DNA of 50,738 nt from Streptococcus bovimastitidis (GTDB taxonomy: Bacteria > Bacillota > Bacilli > Lactobacillales > Streptococcaceae): contig NZ_LZDD01000001.1 in NCBI RefSeq assembly GCF_001885095.1, forward strand, positions 1,082,136 through 1,132,873, written 5' to 3'. Below the pieces are notes generated by a model. That model was given only the letters and a program-made list of their open reading frames with translations, did no database searches and was not told the origin of the DNA. The translations under genes and the position numbers were made by a program. Below are positions 26,426-33,907 of the stretch, piece by piece (the stretch's first letter is position 1; each line of letters opens with the position of its first letter).

Positions 26426-27717
26426 TATAAACCTAAACGGTTAAAGATATCATCGACACGTTGTGTGTAATAAACAGGGTTGAAGAGTTCGTCGATTTCT
26501 TCTTGGGTTAGACGAGAAGTCACTTCTTCATCAGCTTCTAAAAGGGGTTTAAAGTCCACTTGGTTATCCCATGAGTAAGCTGTTTTTGGTTGAACTAAGT
26601 CATAAGCACCTTCACGAGTCATGCCTTTTTCAATCAATTTCAGCATAACACGTTGGCTGAAAATAAGACCAAAGGTAGAGCCCATGTTGCGGATCATATT
26701 TTCTGGGAAGACCGTTAAGTTTTTAACGATATTGCCAAAACGGTTAAGCATGTAGTTAATGAGAATGGTTGTATCTGGAGTAATAATCCGTTCTGCAGAA
26801 GAATGAGAAATATCACGTTCATGCCATAAAGGAACATTTTCATATGCTGTGATCATATGACCACGGATAACACGCGCCAAACCTGTCATATTTTCAGAAC
26901 CGATTGGGTTACGTTTATGTGGCATGGCTGAGCTACCTTTTTGCCCTTTGGCAAAGAACTCTTCCACTTCACGTTGTTCAGATTTTTGTAACCCACGGAT
27001 TTCAGTCGCCATGCGTTCAATAGAAGTTGCGATGCTTGCTAGAACCGCAAAGTATTCGGCATGTAAATCACGAGGTAAGACCTGTGTAGAAATTTCTTGG
27101 GGGCGGATGCCAAGCTTACCACAAACATATTCTTCCACAAATGGAGGAATATTGGCAAAATTGCCTACGGCGCCAGAGATTTTACCAGCCTCAACCCCAG
27201 CAGCAGCACGTTCGAAACGCTCTTGATTACGCTTCATCTCGCTATACCAAGTCGCCAGCTTAAGCCCAAAGGTCGTTGGTTCCGCATGTACACCGTGAGT
27301 ACGACCCATCATGATCGTCATCTTATGCTCACGTGCCTTATCAGCCACGATCTGCGTAAAGTTCTCAAGGTCGCGACGAATAATATCATTAGCTTGTTTG
27401 TAGAGGTAACCATAAGCCGTATCAACAACGTCCGTTGACGTCAAACCATAGTGAACCCACTTACGCTCATCACCCAGGGTTTCTGAAACCGCACGAGTGA
27501 AAGCCACCACATCATGACGGGTTTCTTTTTCAATTTCAAGAATCCGATCCACATCAAAGTCGGCATTAGCACGAATCTTAGCCACATCCTCTTTCGGAAT
27601 CTCACCAAGCTCAGCCCAAGCCTCATCTGCGAGGATTTCCACCTCTAACCAAGCACGGTATTTATTTTCTTCACTCCAAATGTTCGCCATCTCAGGGCGT
27701 GAATAACGTTCTAACAT
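26425..27717 (-). CDS. purB: Adenylosuccinate lyase
   Basis: Catalyses two purine steps, SAICAR to AICAR plus fumarate and adenylosuccinate to AMP plus fumarate. The 430 residues carry the superfamily signature [17 protein letters not shown] (about 260-276), with the flexible catalytic loop, and the conserved [14 protein letters not shown] (His acid/base, about 138-151). It is the last gene of the purDEKB block, 10 bases after purK, with AAGGAG before its ATG, and is followed by a terminator. Confidence 0.97.
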   Translation of the reverse strand: MLERYSRPEMANIWSEENKYRAWLEVEILADEAWAELGEIPKEDVAKIRANADFDVDRILEIEKETRHDVVAFTRAVSETLGDERKWVHYGLTSTDVVDTAYGYLYKQANDIIRRDLENFTQIVADKAREHKMTIMMGRTHGVHAEPTTFGLKLATWYSEMKRNQERFERAAAGVEAGKISGAVGNFANIPPFVEEYVCGKLGIRPQEISTQVLPRDLHAEYFAVLASIATSIERMATEIRGLQKSEQREVEEFFAKGQKGSSAMPHKRNPIGSENMTGLARVIRGHMITAYENVPLWHERDISHSSAERIITPDTTILINYMLNRFGNIVKNLTVFPENMIRNMGSTFGLIFSQRVMLKLIEKGMTREGAYDLVQPKTAYSWDNQVDFKPLLEADEEVTSRLTQEEIDELFNPVYYTQRVDDIFNRLGL

Positions 27718-27726
27718 CTTTTCTCC

Positions 27727-28821
27727 TTAATTAAAATCGATTCCTTTACCAAACTCCTCAACCTCATCAGGCACATCACTAAACAGCGTCATATGTCCCA
27801 TCTTGCGGTTTTGTTTCGCTTCTAGTTTACCATAAAGATGAAGGTGGGCGCTAGGGTTTTCTTGGACATAGGCTTGCGCTTTGTCCACATGTTGACCTAA
27901 GACATTAAGCATGACCGCTGGAGCGTGCAAAGTAATGGCTGGCAGCGGCAAACCGAGCACACCCAGAATATGAGTGTCGAACTGTGAGAAATCACAAGCT
28001 TCGATAGAATAGTGACCAGAATTATGCGGTCTTGGGGCAATCTCGTTGACAATAATGTCATCTTTGCTGGCAAACATTTCCACACAAAGGGTTCCTGCTA
28101 GATTCAACTCCTTAGCAATCTCCAAGGCCATGGCCTTAGCCTTTTCTGCTAGGCCTTCTGAAATGCGGGCTGGAACAATGGTCTTAGACAAAATATTATT
28201 TCTGTGGATGTTTTCTTGGACTGGGAAGACCGTAAATTCTTTCTGGTTACCTGAGACGATAACAGACACTTCAAGATCGAAATTAACGAACTCTTCCAAG
28301 ACACAGTCAGCAGCGTCAGCTAATTTTCTAGCCTTAGGAAGATCAGCTTCAGACTTAATCACGATTTGGCCGTGACCATCATAGCCACCAGTTGCTGTTT
28401 TAAGGACATGGTTTTTAGTCAAGTCAATGTCATCCAAGTCAGTTGCAGATTTAATCACTTTATAAGGCGCTACTTTAACACTTGCTTTGTTGGCAAGAAA
28501 GTCTTTTTCAGTGATGCGATTTTGAGAGATTCGTAAAAGGTCTGTCCCTTGTGGTAATTGACCATCATTAATAACAGCATCTAAACCATCAGCATCAACA
28601 TTTTCAAATTCATACGTGAGGACGTCACAACGGTCTGCCAACTGGCGAAGCGCATCAACATCATCATAAGGCGCCACAATGACTTCACTGACACGTGATG
28701 ATGGGCAATCAGCAGCCGGATTCAAAGTAATCACCTTATGCCCCTTGTAAATGGCCGAAATTGCCATCATTTGACCTAGTTGACCGCCACCAATAATTCC
28801 AATTGTTTTAGTTGAGTTCAT
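27727..28821 (-). CDS. purK: N5-carboxyaminoimidazole ribonucleotide synthase PurK
   Basis: ATP-grasp enzyme that carboxylates AIR with bicarbonate to N5-CAIR. The 364 residues begin [18 protein letters not shown] and include [18 protein letters not shown] (about 135-152) and [24 protein letters not shown] (about 257-280), typical of PurK. Its start overlaps the end of purE by 14 bases, so translation is coupled and the two products act in sequence. Confidence 0.96.
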   Translation of the reverse strand: MNSTKTIGIIGGGQLGQMMAISAIYKGHKVITLNPAADCPSSRVSEVIVAPYDDVDALRQLADRCDVLTYEFENVDADGLDAVINDGQLPQGTDLLRISQNRITEKDFLANKASVKVAPYKVIKSATDLDDIDLTKNHVLKTATGGYDGHGQIVIKSEADLPKARKLADAADCVLEEFVNFDLEVSVIVSGNQKEFTVFPVQENIHRNNILSKTIVPARISEGLAEKAKAMALEIAKELNLAGTLCVEMFASKDDIIVNEIAPRPHNSGHYSIEACDFSQFDTHILGVLGLPLPAITLHAPAVMLNVLGQHVDKAQAYVQENPSAHLHLYGKLEAKQNRKMGHMTLFSDVPDEVEEFGKGIDFN

Positions 28822-29296
28822 CTGTCATAGCCTCCGCAAGTTTACCTTGTTCCAATTGGAAATCAGCTAATGCCTGAGCAATTTTTGGGTCTTCAATAGA
28901 AAGGATTCGCAAGGCTGTCAATGCTGCATTGGTAGCCCCTGCTTCACCAATAGCCATAGTTGCAACAGGAACGCCACCTGGCATTTGCACAATGGAGTAT
29001 AGGGAATCAAGACCACTCAAAGCACGTGACTTCACAGGCACACCAATAACCGGCAAGGTTGTTTTAGCAGCTACCATTCCAGGCAGATGCGCTGCACCTC
29101 CCGCACCTGCAATAATAATCTTGATACCACGGCCACGCGCTTCTTCAGCATGCTTGAACATCAAGTCAGGTGTCCGATGAGCAGAAACCACTTTTTTCTC
29201 ATAGGCAATGCCAAATTTATCCAAGACTTCTGCTGCTTTTTGCATGGTTGCCCAATCAGAACTAGACCCCATGATGATGGATACAATTGCTTCCAT
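28808..29296 (-). CDS. purE: N5-CAIR mutase PurE
   Basis: Converts N5-CAIR to CAIR. The 162 residues contain the [13 protein letters not shown] phosphate/substrate loop (6-18), VVSAHRTPD (37-45, with the catalytic His) and the [14 protein letters not shown] block (64-77). This is the class I form that needs PurK, which is present next door. It follows purD after a 101-base gap with no clear promoter. Confidence 0.96.
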   Translation of the reverse strand: MEAIVSIIMGSSSDWATMQKAAEVLDKFGIAYEKKVVSAHRTPDLMFKHAEEARGRGIKIIIAGAGGAAHLPGMVAAKTTLPVIGVPVKSRALSGLDSLYSIVQMPGGVPVATMAIGEAGATNAALTALRILSIEDPKIAQALADFQLEQGKLAEAMTDELN

Positions 29297-29397
29297 TTTC
29301 TCTCCTTAATATAAATCATTGATTCTTTTTTGCTTGCGCTTTTTAATATTTCAATTTGATGATAAATTCAAATAAATTAACAAACCAACTCCAATTA

Positions 29398-30660
29398 TTA
29401 TTTCAAAGCTTTGCTTCCGATGTCGTTACGGTAAAAGAGGCCTGGCCGTTTTTGTTTATCCAGTTCTTGGTAAATTCTGGTTTGCGCAGCTGAGACGTCG
29501 TCAGCTGTGGTGACCAACATGTAAACCCGACCGCCATTGGACAGCAGTGCTTGGCCATCCGCCGAAAACTTAGCGCCGGCATAGTAAGTCACAATCTCGC
29601 CCTCGCTTTTAGCTGGCAAAACAACACCTTTATCATAGGCTAATGGGTAACCTTCTGAGGCTACCACGACACCCAGAGTAAGTCCTTCTTCTAACCAAGT
29701 GATTGTGGTCTCCTTTTGATCAAGAATGTCTGTAATGTTTTGGGCAAAGTTTGAGGTGAGGCGAGGAAGAATAATCTGCGTTTCCGGATCACCGAAGCGA
29801 GCATTAAATTCAATAACTTTTGGACCCTCATCCGTCAAAATCAGACCCGCATAAAGGATTCCAAGGTAAGGTCGCCCTTCTGCAATCATACCATTAAGGA
29901 CTGGTTTAACAATAGTTTCCACAGCTTGATCAACCACATCTTGTGAAATGTGCGGTACTGGCGCATATGCTCCCATTCCGCCTGTATTTGGACCCTTGTC
30001 ACCATCATAGGCCCGCTTATGGTCTTGGGCTGTCGGCATCATATAGAACTTGTCGCCATTAACGAAAGCAAAGAGTGAAAATTCCTCACCCTCAAGAAAC
30101 TCTTCAATAACCACTCTGGCACCAGAATCGCCAAATTTATTGTCTAGAAGCATCTCATGAGCAGCTTCTACTGCCTGATCAACCGTTTCAGCCACAACAA
30201 CACCCTTACCAAGAGCCAAACCGTCAGCCTTAACAACGATTGGTGCGCCTTTTTCTAGGATGTAGGCCTTAGCTTCTTGGAAGTCGGAGAATGTGCCATA
30301 GGCTGCTGTCGGAACTTGGTACTTAACCATGATTTCTTTGGCAAAATCCTTAGACCACTCAAGCTCCGCTGCTAAACGGCTTGGACCAAAAGCTTTCAAG
30401 CCGGCTGTGTTAAAATCATCAACAATCCCAGCTGCCAAGGCATCATCTGGACCAATAAAAGTCCAAGCAATATCATGTTCTTGCGCAAAGGCAATCAATT
30501 TTGAATGTTCGGAAATAGCAATGTCGACCAATTGTAAACCATCTAAGGTCATGCCATCATTACCAGGAGCAACAAATACAGTCTCAACCCCATCAGACTC
30601 TAACAATTTTTTAGCAATAGCATGTTCACGGCCACCAGAACCAACAACTAAAAGTTTCAT
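29398..30660 (-). CDS. purD: Phosphoribosylamine-glycine ligase (GAR synthetase)
   Basis: Joins phosphoribosylamine and glycine with ATP to give GAR. The 420 residues start KLLVVGSGGREHAIAKKL and have the ATP-grasp core (GAPIVVKADGLALGKGV about 135-151; DHKRAYDGDKGPNTGGMGAYAP about 214-235; NARFGDPETQ about 287-296). It is the first gene of the purDEKB block, with a PurR-box-like site upstream and another inside its coding region. It is monofunctional, as in most bacteria. Confidence 0.97.
   Translation of the reverse strand: MKLLVVGSGGREHAIAKKLLESDGVETVFVAPGNDGMTLDGLQLVDIAISEHSKLIAFAQEHDIAWTFIGPDDALAAGIVDDFNTAGLKAFGPSRLAAELEWSKDFAKEIMVKYQVPTAAYGTFSDFQEAKAYILEKGAPIVVKADGLALGKGVVVAETVDQAVEAAHEMLLDNKFGDSGARVVIEEFLEGEEFSLFAFVNGDKFYMMPTAQDHKRAYDGDKGPNTGGMGAYAPVPHISQDVVDQAVETIVKPVLNGMIAEGRPYLGILYAGLILTDEGPKVIEFNARFGDPETQIILPRLTSNFAQNITDILDQKETTITWLEEGLTLGVVVASEGYPLAYDKGVVLPAKSEGEIVTYYAGAKFSADGQALLSNGGRVYMLVTTADDVSAAQTRIYQELDKQKRPGLFYRNDIGSKALK
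30504..30516 (-). promoter_or_regulatory. PurR-box-like site inside purD
   Basis: ATTTCCGAACATT on the minus strand fully matches the lactococcal/streptococcal PurBox AWWWCCGAACWWT. It lies about 145 bases into purD (codons 49-53, ISEHS). It may be a second operator acting with the upstream box, or chance set by the codons. Confidence 0.4.
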
Positions 30661-30713
30661 ATTTTTACAGGAATCAAAGCTAATGACTTCAATTCAAATC
30701 CTTTCATTGACGA

Positions 30714-30750
30714 ATTATACATTATCATTATAACATATATGTTCGGAAAT
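30714..30750 (-). promoter_or_regulatory. purD promoter region with PurR box
   Basis: ATTTCCGAACATA at 30738-30750 on the minus strand fits the PurBox except the last base. Two TATAAT boxes follow (30727-30732 and 30714-30719). The box lies very near the -10, closer than the roughly -76 position described for PurR-activated lactococcal promoters, so the mode of action is uncertain. The T-rich tail of the upstream terminator runs into this site. Confidence 0.6.
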
Positions 30751-30752
30751 TT

Positions 30753-30786
30753 AAAAAAGATATCCTAAATTAATCGGATATCTTTT
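30753..30786 (-). terminator. Terminator of the 73-aa membrane protein gene
   Basis: AAAAGATATCC and GGATATCTTTT pair over 11 bases with a 10-base loop, followed by T-rich sequence on the minus strand. It begins 10 bases after the stop codon of the small ORF at 30797. Confidence 0.8.
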
Positions 30787-30796
30787 AGCAAATGCG

Positions 30797-31018
30797 CTAT
30801 TTCCCGATTTTTATTGACAACTTATTTACAATTGGAATTTTTAGCAAATAAGTCATCAAGAATTTGATTACAGCATAAGCAAAGGCTAGTTGGAAAATCA
30901 GCACTAGATGACAAGCTTGAACTATCATTCTTGAATTTCCCATCAGATATTGAATAGAAACAAGTATTCCAATTAGAATGACGTTAACTTGACTCATACC
31001 ATTAAATATTTTTTTCAT
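30797..31018 (-). CDS. Small two-helix membrane protein (73 aa), unknown
   Basis: I do not recognise this protein. It has two hydrophobic stretches (VNVILIGILVSIQYLM, about 11-26, and VQACHLVLIFQLAFAYAVIKFLM, about 33-55) and a basic C-terminus (KIPIVNKLSIKIGK). The ATG has AAAGGA eight bases upstream and a clear terminator follows, which supports a real gene. It sits between purD and the competence-linked island, on the purD strand. Roles such as a bacteriocin-immunity-like or stress membrane protein are possible but unsupported. Confidence 0.55.
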   Translation of the reverse strand: MKKIFNGMSQVNVILIGILVSIQYLMGNSRMIVQACHLVLIFQLAFAYAVIKFLMTYLLKIPIVNKLSIKIGK

Positions 31019-31040
31019 TTTTTGATTCCTTTCAATTTCC

Positions 31041-31072
31041 TTTTATTCTAGCTCTTTCCATCTAGAATAAAA
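31041..31072. other. Perfect inverted repeat upstream of the 73-aa gene
   Basis: TTTTATTCTAG and CTAGAATAAAA are perfectly complementary over 11 bases with a 10-base loop. It lies just upstream of the small membrane-protein gene. It could be a terminator from a now-degraded gene to the right, or an operator. Confidence 0.4.
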
Positions 31073-31242
31073 TGTCAAAAAGGAAAAGAGTCTCAGGGAT
31101 AAGAAAGTAAGAGTAATAGCATTTAACAGACTTATTTAAGATAATAGCGAAAGGTAACTCATCAGGTAATCACATAAAAAAATAATAAAGAGTCTCAGCC
31201 AACTGCCATCCTTGAAAATTTTTTTCGAATTATAATATAAGC

Positions 31243-31391
31243 CTAAAAAAAGAGTTGACTCAGCCAGTCGATCTGATAATCCGATTGGTCATTAATATTG
31301 TGAATGCTAATAAAAAGCATACCAAAAGTCACGAAACAACTATAAACTTAAAACTTTTTTGCAATTGAATTGATTTAAAACTATTTTTCAT
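31243..31391 (-). pseudogene. Possible frameshifted small peptide gene
   Basis: From ATG at 31391 the minus strand reads MKNSFKSIQLQKSFKFIVVS and stops. In the frame one step over, the text continues VTFGMLFISIHNINDQSDYQ then IDWLSQLFF before TAG. Joined, this would be a roughly 50-residue peptide with a basic start and hydrophobic middle. The ribosome-binding site is weak. I regard it as a possible decayed membrane peptide gene; coincidence is quite possible in A/T-rich DNA. Confidence 0.2.
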
Positions 31392-31610
31392 ATGATAATA
31401 CTTTACCTTGGTGATTACCATAATACATACTCTCGCCTCTATCAATTCAGTTTTTAGGAGCTTGCTCACTTTTTGACCGAGACAAAAAAACCATATTATC
31501 GAATAATTGAGGTAAGAAAAAGTTAATCAGACATTTTTGCTATTTTCACTGACAAAAGTTTTTGTTATGATGTCTTTGTATAACTTATAGAAAGGAGGAA
31601 TGAAGTTACA
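31392..31610. other. Gap before the plus-strand island
   Basis: A/T-rich sequence with no supported gene. It must contain the promoter for the 53-aa protein gene at 31611, but no -35/-10 pair with good spacing is clear. A TATAAC at 31579-31584 is a possible -10. An ATCGAATA at 31498 is not in a T-rich context. Confidence 0.4.
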
Positions 31611-31772
31611 ATGAATTCCCACTCTCCAAAATCACTTTTTTATCTCTGTCTCTTCTTTACCTTACTATTTTGGACGCTTAGCTTTTTTCACTTAAAGCAA
31701 TGGCTGGTTTTCGCATCATTGACTTTCATCTCTTCCTTAACCCTGTTATTATATGGCAAAAACAACAAATGA
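31611..31772 (+). CDS. Small two-helix membrane protein (53 aa), candidate immunity protein
   Basis: MNSHSPKSLFYLCLFFTLLF then WTLSFFHLKQWLVFASLTFISSLTLLLYGKNNK, split here after residue 20. Two hydrophobic helices (about 9-26 and 31-48) are joined by a short HLKQ turn, and the tail is basic. AAGGAGG lies about 12 bases upstream and a strong terminator follows the stop. It is the first gene of the plus-strand island and has no SigX box, so it would be made without competence. Its place next to a lysin gene makes an immunity role conceivable; that is inference only. Confidence 0.6.
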   Translation: MNSHSPKSLFYLCLFFTLLFWTLSFFHLKQWLVFASLTFISSLTLLLYGKNNK

Positions 31773-31786
31773 TACTCTTTTCTAAA

Positions 31787-31823
31787 AAACAACTGTTTTG
31801 ATGGCAGTTGTTTCTTTTTTTTT
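31787..31823 (+). terminator. Terminator after the 53-aa protein gene
   Basis: AAACAACTG and CAGTTGTTT form a 9-bp stem with a 9-base loop, followed by a long T-run. The T-run is also the T-rich part of the SigX-type promoter of the next gene. Confidence 0.8.
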
Positions 31824-31830
31824 CGAATAG
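31814..31830 (+). promoter_or_regulatory. SigX (CIN-box-like) promoter of the secreted protein gene
   Basis: A T-tract followed by TTCGAATAG (TTCGAATA at 31822-31829) differs by one base from the streptococcal CIN box TACGAATA, which the competence sigma factor SigX recognises. An identical element lies ahead of the lysin gene at 32639. Its location after a T-tract fits SigX promoters in this genus. Confidence 0.75.
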
Positions 31831-31852
31831 ATAGGTAAGGAGGTAAAAAATA

Positions 31853-31894
31853 GTGGAGTTGCTAAAAGAAAGGAGAGATAAGCAACGGAAATAA
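31853..31894 (+). CDS. Possible 13-codon leader ORF
   Basis: GTG start nine bases after a strong AAGGAGG, reading MELLKERRDKQRK then TAA. It lies in the 5' leader between the SigX box and the secreted protein gene. The ribosome-binding site copies the one used by the lysin gene after its own SigX box. It could be a leader peptide or simply what was left when a spacer was inserted. Confidence 0.25.
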   Translation: MELLKERRDKQRK

Positions 31895-31944
31895 TTACTT
31901 TAGTCAACTCCCAGCTAATGTCAAAAAAGAATAGAAAGGAAAAA

Positions 31945-32562
31945 ATGATGCATAAACTCATTAAAACAACAACCCTTACTCTACTGGCTTCCTTCATGGT
32001 CAATTCTTCACTTCCGGCTGTCATGGCAGAGCAGACAGCTCAACCAAAAATAGAAACCACAAGTCAAGGTCAAGAATGGCTTCCCATTTCTGACTTAGAA
32101 GGTAACCTGACCCAACCAAAACCTGACGCTAAAATGCTGGAAAAGGCCAAAGCCTTGGAAGACTATTTTTATGTTAAGAAGACCGGAGCGATCGGCTTAC
32201 GTGGAGATGCTAAAGAACTTGCAAGATTACTCAATATTTCTGAAGCAGATGCTCAACTTTACTATGAAGCTGTCAAAGAACTCCCAAACACATATATGAG
32301 AGGACCTGTTGGTATTCGCTTCAACCTCGGTCCCAAAGTACGTGGTATGTCCGGCTGGGCGGCAGGTGCTTTCGCAGCTGGTTATGCCGGTTGGTACTTA
32401 AAGCAGTTTGCGGTGAATCCTGCTACTGCTGGCTTTGCGGCCGTTATTTCAGGTGCCATTGGTTGGGCCGTAAAAACTGCTGTTGAAAGTCACAAGACAA
32501 CAACTCTAGCTGTTGTCTATGTTCCTGGTGTAGATTTGGTTTACACCGTAAATGTTCCCTAA
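31945..32562 (+). CDS. Secreted protein with glycine-rich hydrophobic tail, unknown function
   Basis: 205 residues from ATG at 31945; ATG at 31948 has slightly better spacing from AAAGGA. The N-terminus is a signal peptide (KLIKTTTLTLLASFMVNSSL, cleavage likely after AVMA). A soluble helical part follows (AKMLEKAKALEDYFY... LARLLNISEADAQLYYEAVKEL). The last third is Gly/Ala-rich and hydrophobic (GMSGWAAGAFAAGYAGWYLK and AGFAAVISGAIGWAVKTAVE), like glycine-zipper membrane-inserting segments. I know no family. The SigX-type promoter and the following lysin gene suggest a competence-induced effector or immunity factor. It is separated from the lysin gene by a terminator and a second SigX box. 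Confidence 0.8.
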   Translation: MMHKLIKTTTLTLLASFMVNSSLPAVMAEQTAQPKIETTSQGQEWLPISDLEGNLTQPKPDAKMLEKAKALEDYFYVKKTGAIGLRGDAKELARLLNISEADAQLYYEAVKELPNTYMRGPVGIRFNLGPKVRGMSGWAAGAFAAGYAGWYLKQFAVNPATAGFAAVISGAIGWAVKTAVESHKTTTLAVVYVPGVDLVYTVNVP

Positions 32563-32606
32563 GTAAAATCACGATTTCTTGAGTCACTTTAGTTCCCATA
32601 AAATTA

Positions 32607-32640
32607 CCCTGCTTTTTTGGCAGGGTTTTCTTATTTTTTT
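32607..32640 (+). terminator. Terminator after the secreted protein gene
   Basis: CCCTGC and GCAGGG flank a loop of T and G, followed by TTTTCTTATTTTTTT. The T-rich end runs straight into the next SigX-like box. Confidence 0.75.
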
Positions 32641-32647
32641 CGAATAG
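32630..32647 (+). promoter_or_regulatory. SigX (CIN-box-like) promoter of the lysin gene
   Basis: TTATTTTTTTCGAATAG, with TTCGAATA at 32639-32646, repeats the element at 31822-31829, including the following ATAG and AAGGAGG. Only eight bases lie between the box and the ribosome-binding site AAGGAGG at 32654-32660. If SigX starts about 7-10 bases after the box, the leader is very short. Confidence 0.75.
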
Positions 32648-32667
32648 ATAGTTAAGGAGGATTGAAA

Positions 32668-33750
32668 ATGAAAACAACACAGTATTGGCGACTTTGTCGC
32701 ACACTATTTCTTAGCCTTTTGGCTCTCATAACCTTGATGACTAGTCATCAGGCTAAGGCTAACGTCCATGGGGATGATTACCCCCTGGCTTGGAAAAAAG
32801 GCGCTGGCAGTGACCACTGGGGGATGATTCTTCGGCAATGCACCTCTTTTGTGGCCCACCGCCTGGAAAAGGTTAACGGGTTTACTCTGCCCATTGGCTA
32901 TGGAAATGCGGAATCCTGGGGAACAATTGCCAAGCAGAAAGGCTACTTGGTCGACCATAATCCTAAGGTGGGTTCTGTGGCTTGGTTTGATAAAGGCGTG
33001 GCCTTCTCACATAAACAGTATGGGCATGTCGCTTGGGTAGCTGAGGTTAAGGGTGACAGGGTGACCCTAGAAGAATACAATTTTAATGCCGGCCAAGGGC
33101 CGGAACAATACAACTGCAGAAAGATTCGCCGGAAACAAGCCTCAGGCTATATTCATTTCAAGGATCTAACAGCTGATACTAGCAGTGAATCAAGTTCCAA
33201 GCGCAGCCAGACCTCAAGTCTGGCATCAAGTGGCTCCTATACTTTTAAGGCCAAAACAGGTGTAAAGGCTGATCCGATTTTCAAAAGTGCAGACCTAGAC
33301 AGCTACCCTGTTGGCGGAGTCGTATTCTATGACCGGGTTTTGGAAGCGGACGGCTATCGCTGGCTGTCTTATATTGGCGGTTCTGGCAATCGGCGTTACG
33401 TGGCCATTGAAAAGTTGACAAAAAAAGCCACAGATAAAAGTTTCAAAGTCGGAGATAGCATCACTTTTAGGGGGCCTTTTCAAGTCAGCCAAAACCACGG
33501 TTGGATGGTTTCAAGTAATAGTTTAGCGGGTGGACCTGCGACCCAACTCAATTGGCTAGACCCAAGGCCCCTTCTTGAAAGCAACAAGCAGGGTCATAAA
33601 TCCGGGGACCAAGTTCTTTACCCAGGTGACTACTTCACTATCCCAGGAAAATACAAGATTCTACAAGTAGACCAAAAAACCAAAGGCCTAAAAATCAAAA
33701 TTGGACAAAAAGAAACTTGGGTAAATTGGGATCAAGTCAAGCAATCTTAA
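32668..33750 (+). CDS. Secreted CHAP-SH3 murein hydrolase, fratricin-like, with zoocin-A-type C-terminal domain
   Basis: A 360-residue secreted cell-wall hydrolase. The signal peptide ends at AKA-N (cleavage about 31/32). A CHAP amidase/endopeptidase domain (about 40-165) shows Cys58 (LRQCTSFVAHRL) and His120 (QYGHVAWVAEV). A Ser-rich linker leads to an SH3_5-like domain (about 190-250). The last 100 residues (GPATQLNWLDPRPL, GDQVLYPGDYFTIPGKYKIL, ETWVNWDQ) resemble the target-recognition domain of zoocin A. ATG at 32668 is chosen because AAGGAGG lies seven bases upstream. Like CbpD/LytF, it would lyse neighbours during competence, and the SigX box supports this. It ends in a strong terminator. 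Confidence 0.85.
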   Translation: MKTTQYWRLCRTLFLSLLALITLMTSHQAKANVHGDDYPLAWKKGAGSDHWGMILRQCTSFVAHRLEKVNGFTLPIGYGNAESWGTIAKQKGYLVDHNPKVGSVAWFDKGVAFSHKQYGHVAWVAEVKGDRVTLEEYNFNAGQGPEQYNCRKIRRKQASGYIHFKDLTADTSSESSSKRSQTSSLASSGSYTFKAKTGVKADPIFKSADLDSYPVGGVVFYDRVLEADGYRWLSYIGGSGNRRYVAIEKLTKKATDKSFKVGDSITFRGPFQVSQNHGWMVSSNSLAGGPATQLNWLDPRPLLESNKQGHKSGDQVLYPGDYFTIPGKYKILQVDQKTKGLKIKIGQKETWVNWDQVKQS

Positions 33751-33753
33751 AAC

Positions 33754-33787
33754 AAAACCCTAGCCAATTCTAAATGGCTAGGGTTTT
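33754..33787 (+). terminator. Terminator after the lysin gene
   Basis: AAAACCCTAGCCA and TGGCTAGGGTTTT form a 13-bp stem with an 8-base loop. It is nearly symmetric, so it may also stop purH transcription from the other side. Confidence 0.85.
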
Positions 33788-33907
33788 AGGGTATAGGAGG
33801 TTTATGAAAAGAAGATTTTAGGGGTCCTATTTCTAGAATGACTCTAGTTTACTAGAGAGTCCTTAAGAATAGCTTAAAGATTCCTTTCACAAACCTTAAA
33901 GTTAAAA

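Noticed and set aside
31392..31437. Minus-strand MYYGNHQGKVLSYEK as a pediocin-like peptide
   Set aside because: The YYGN match is four residues, there is no leader, no Cys pair and a poor ribosome site.
31498..31505. ATCGAATA upstream of the 53-aa gene as a third SigX box
   Set aside because: There is no T-rich tract before it and it lies over 100 bases from the ATG; the match is weaker than the two accepted boxes.
33804..33821. Five-codon ORF MKRRF after GGAGG downstream of the lysin gene
   Set aside because: It follows a strong terminator, so it is unlikely to be transcribed, and is too short to judge.
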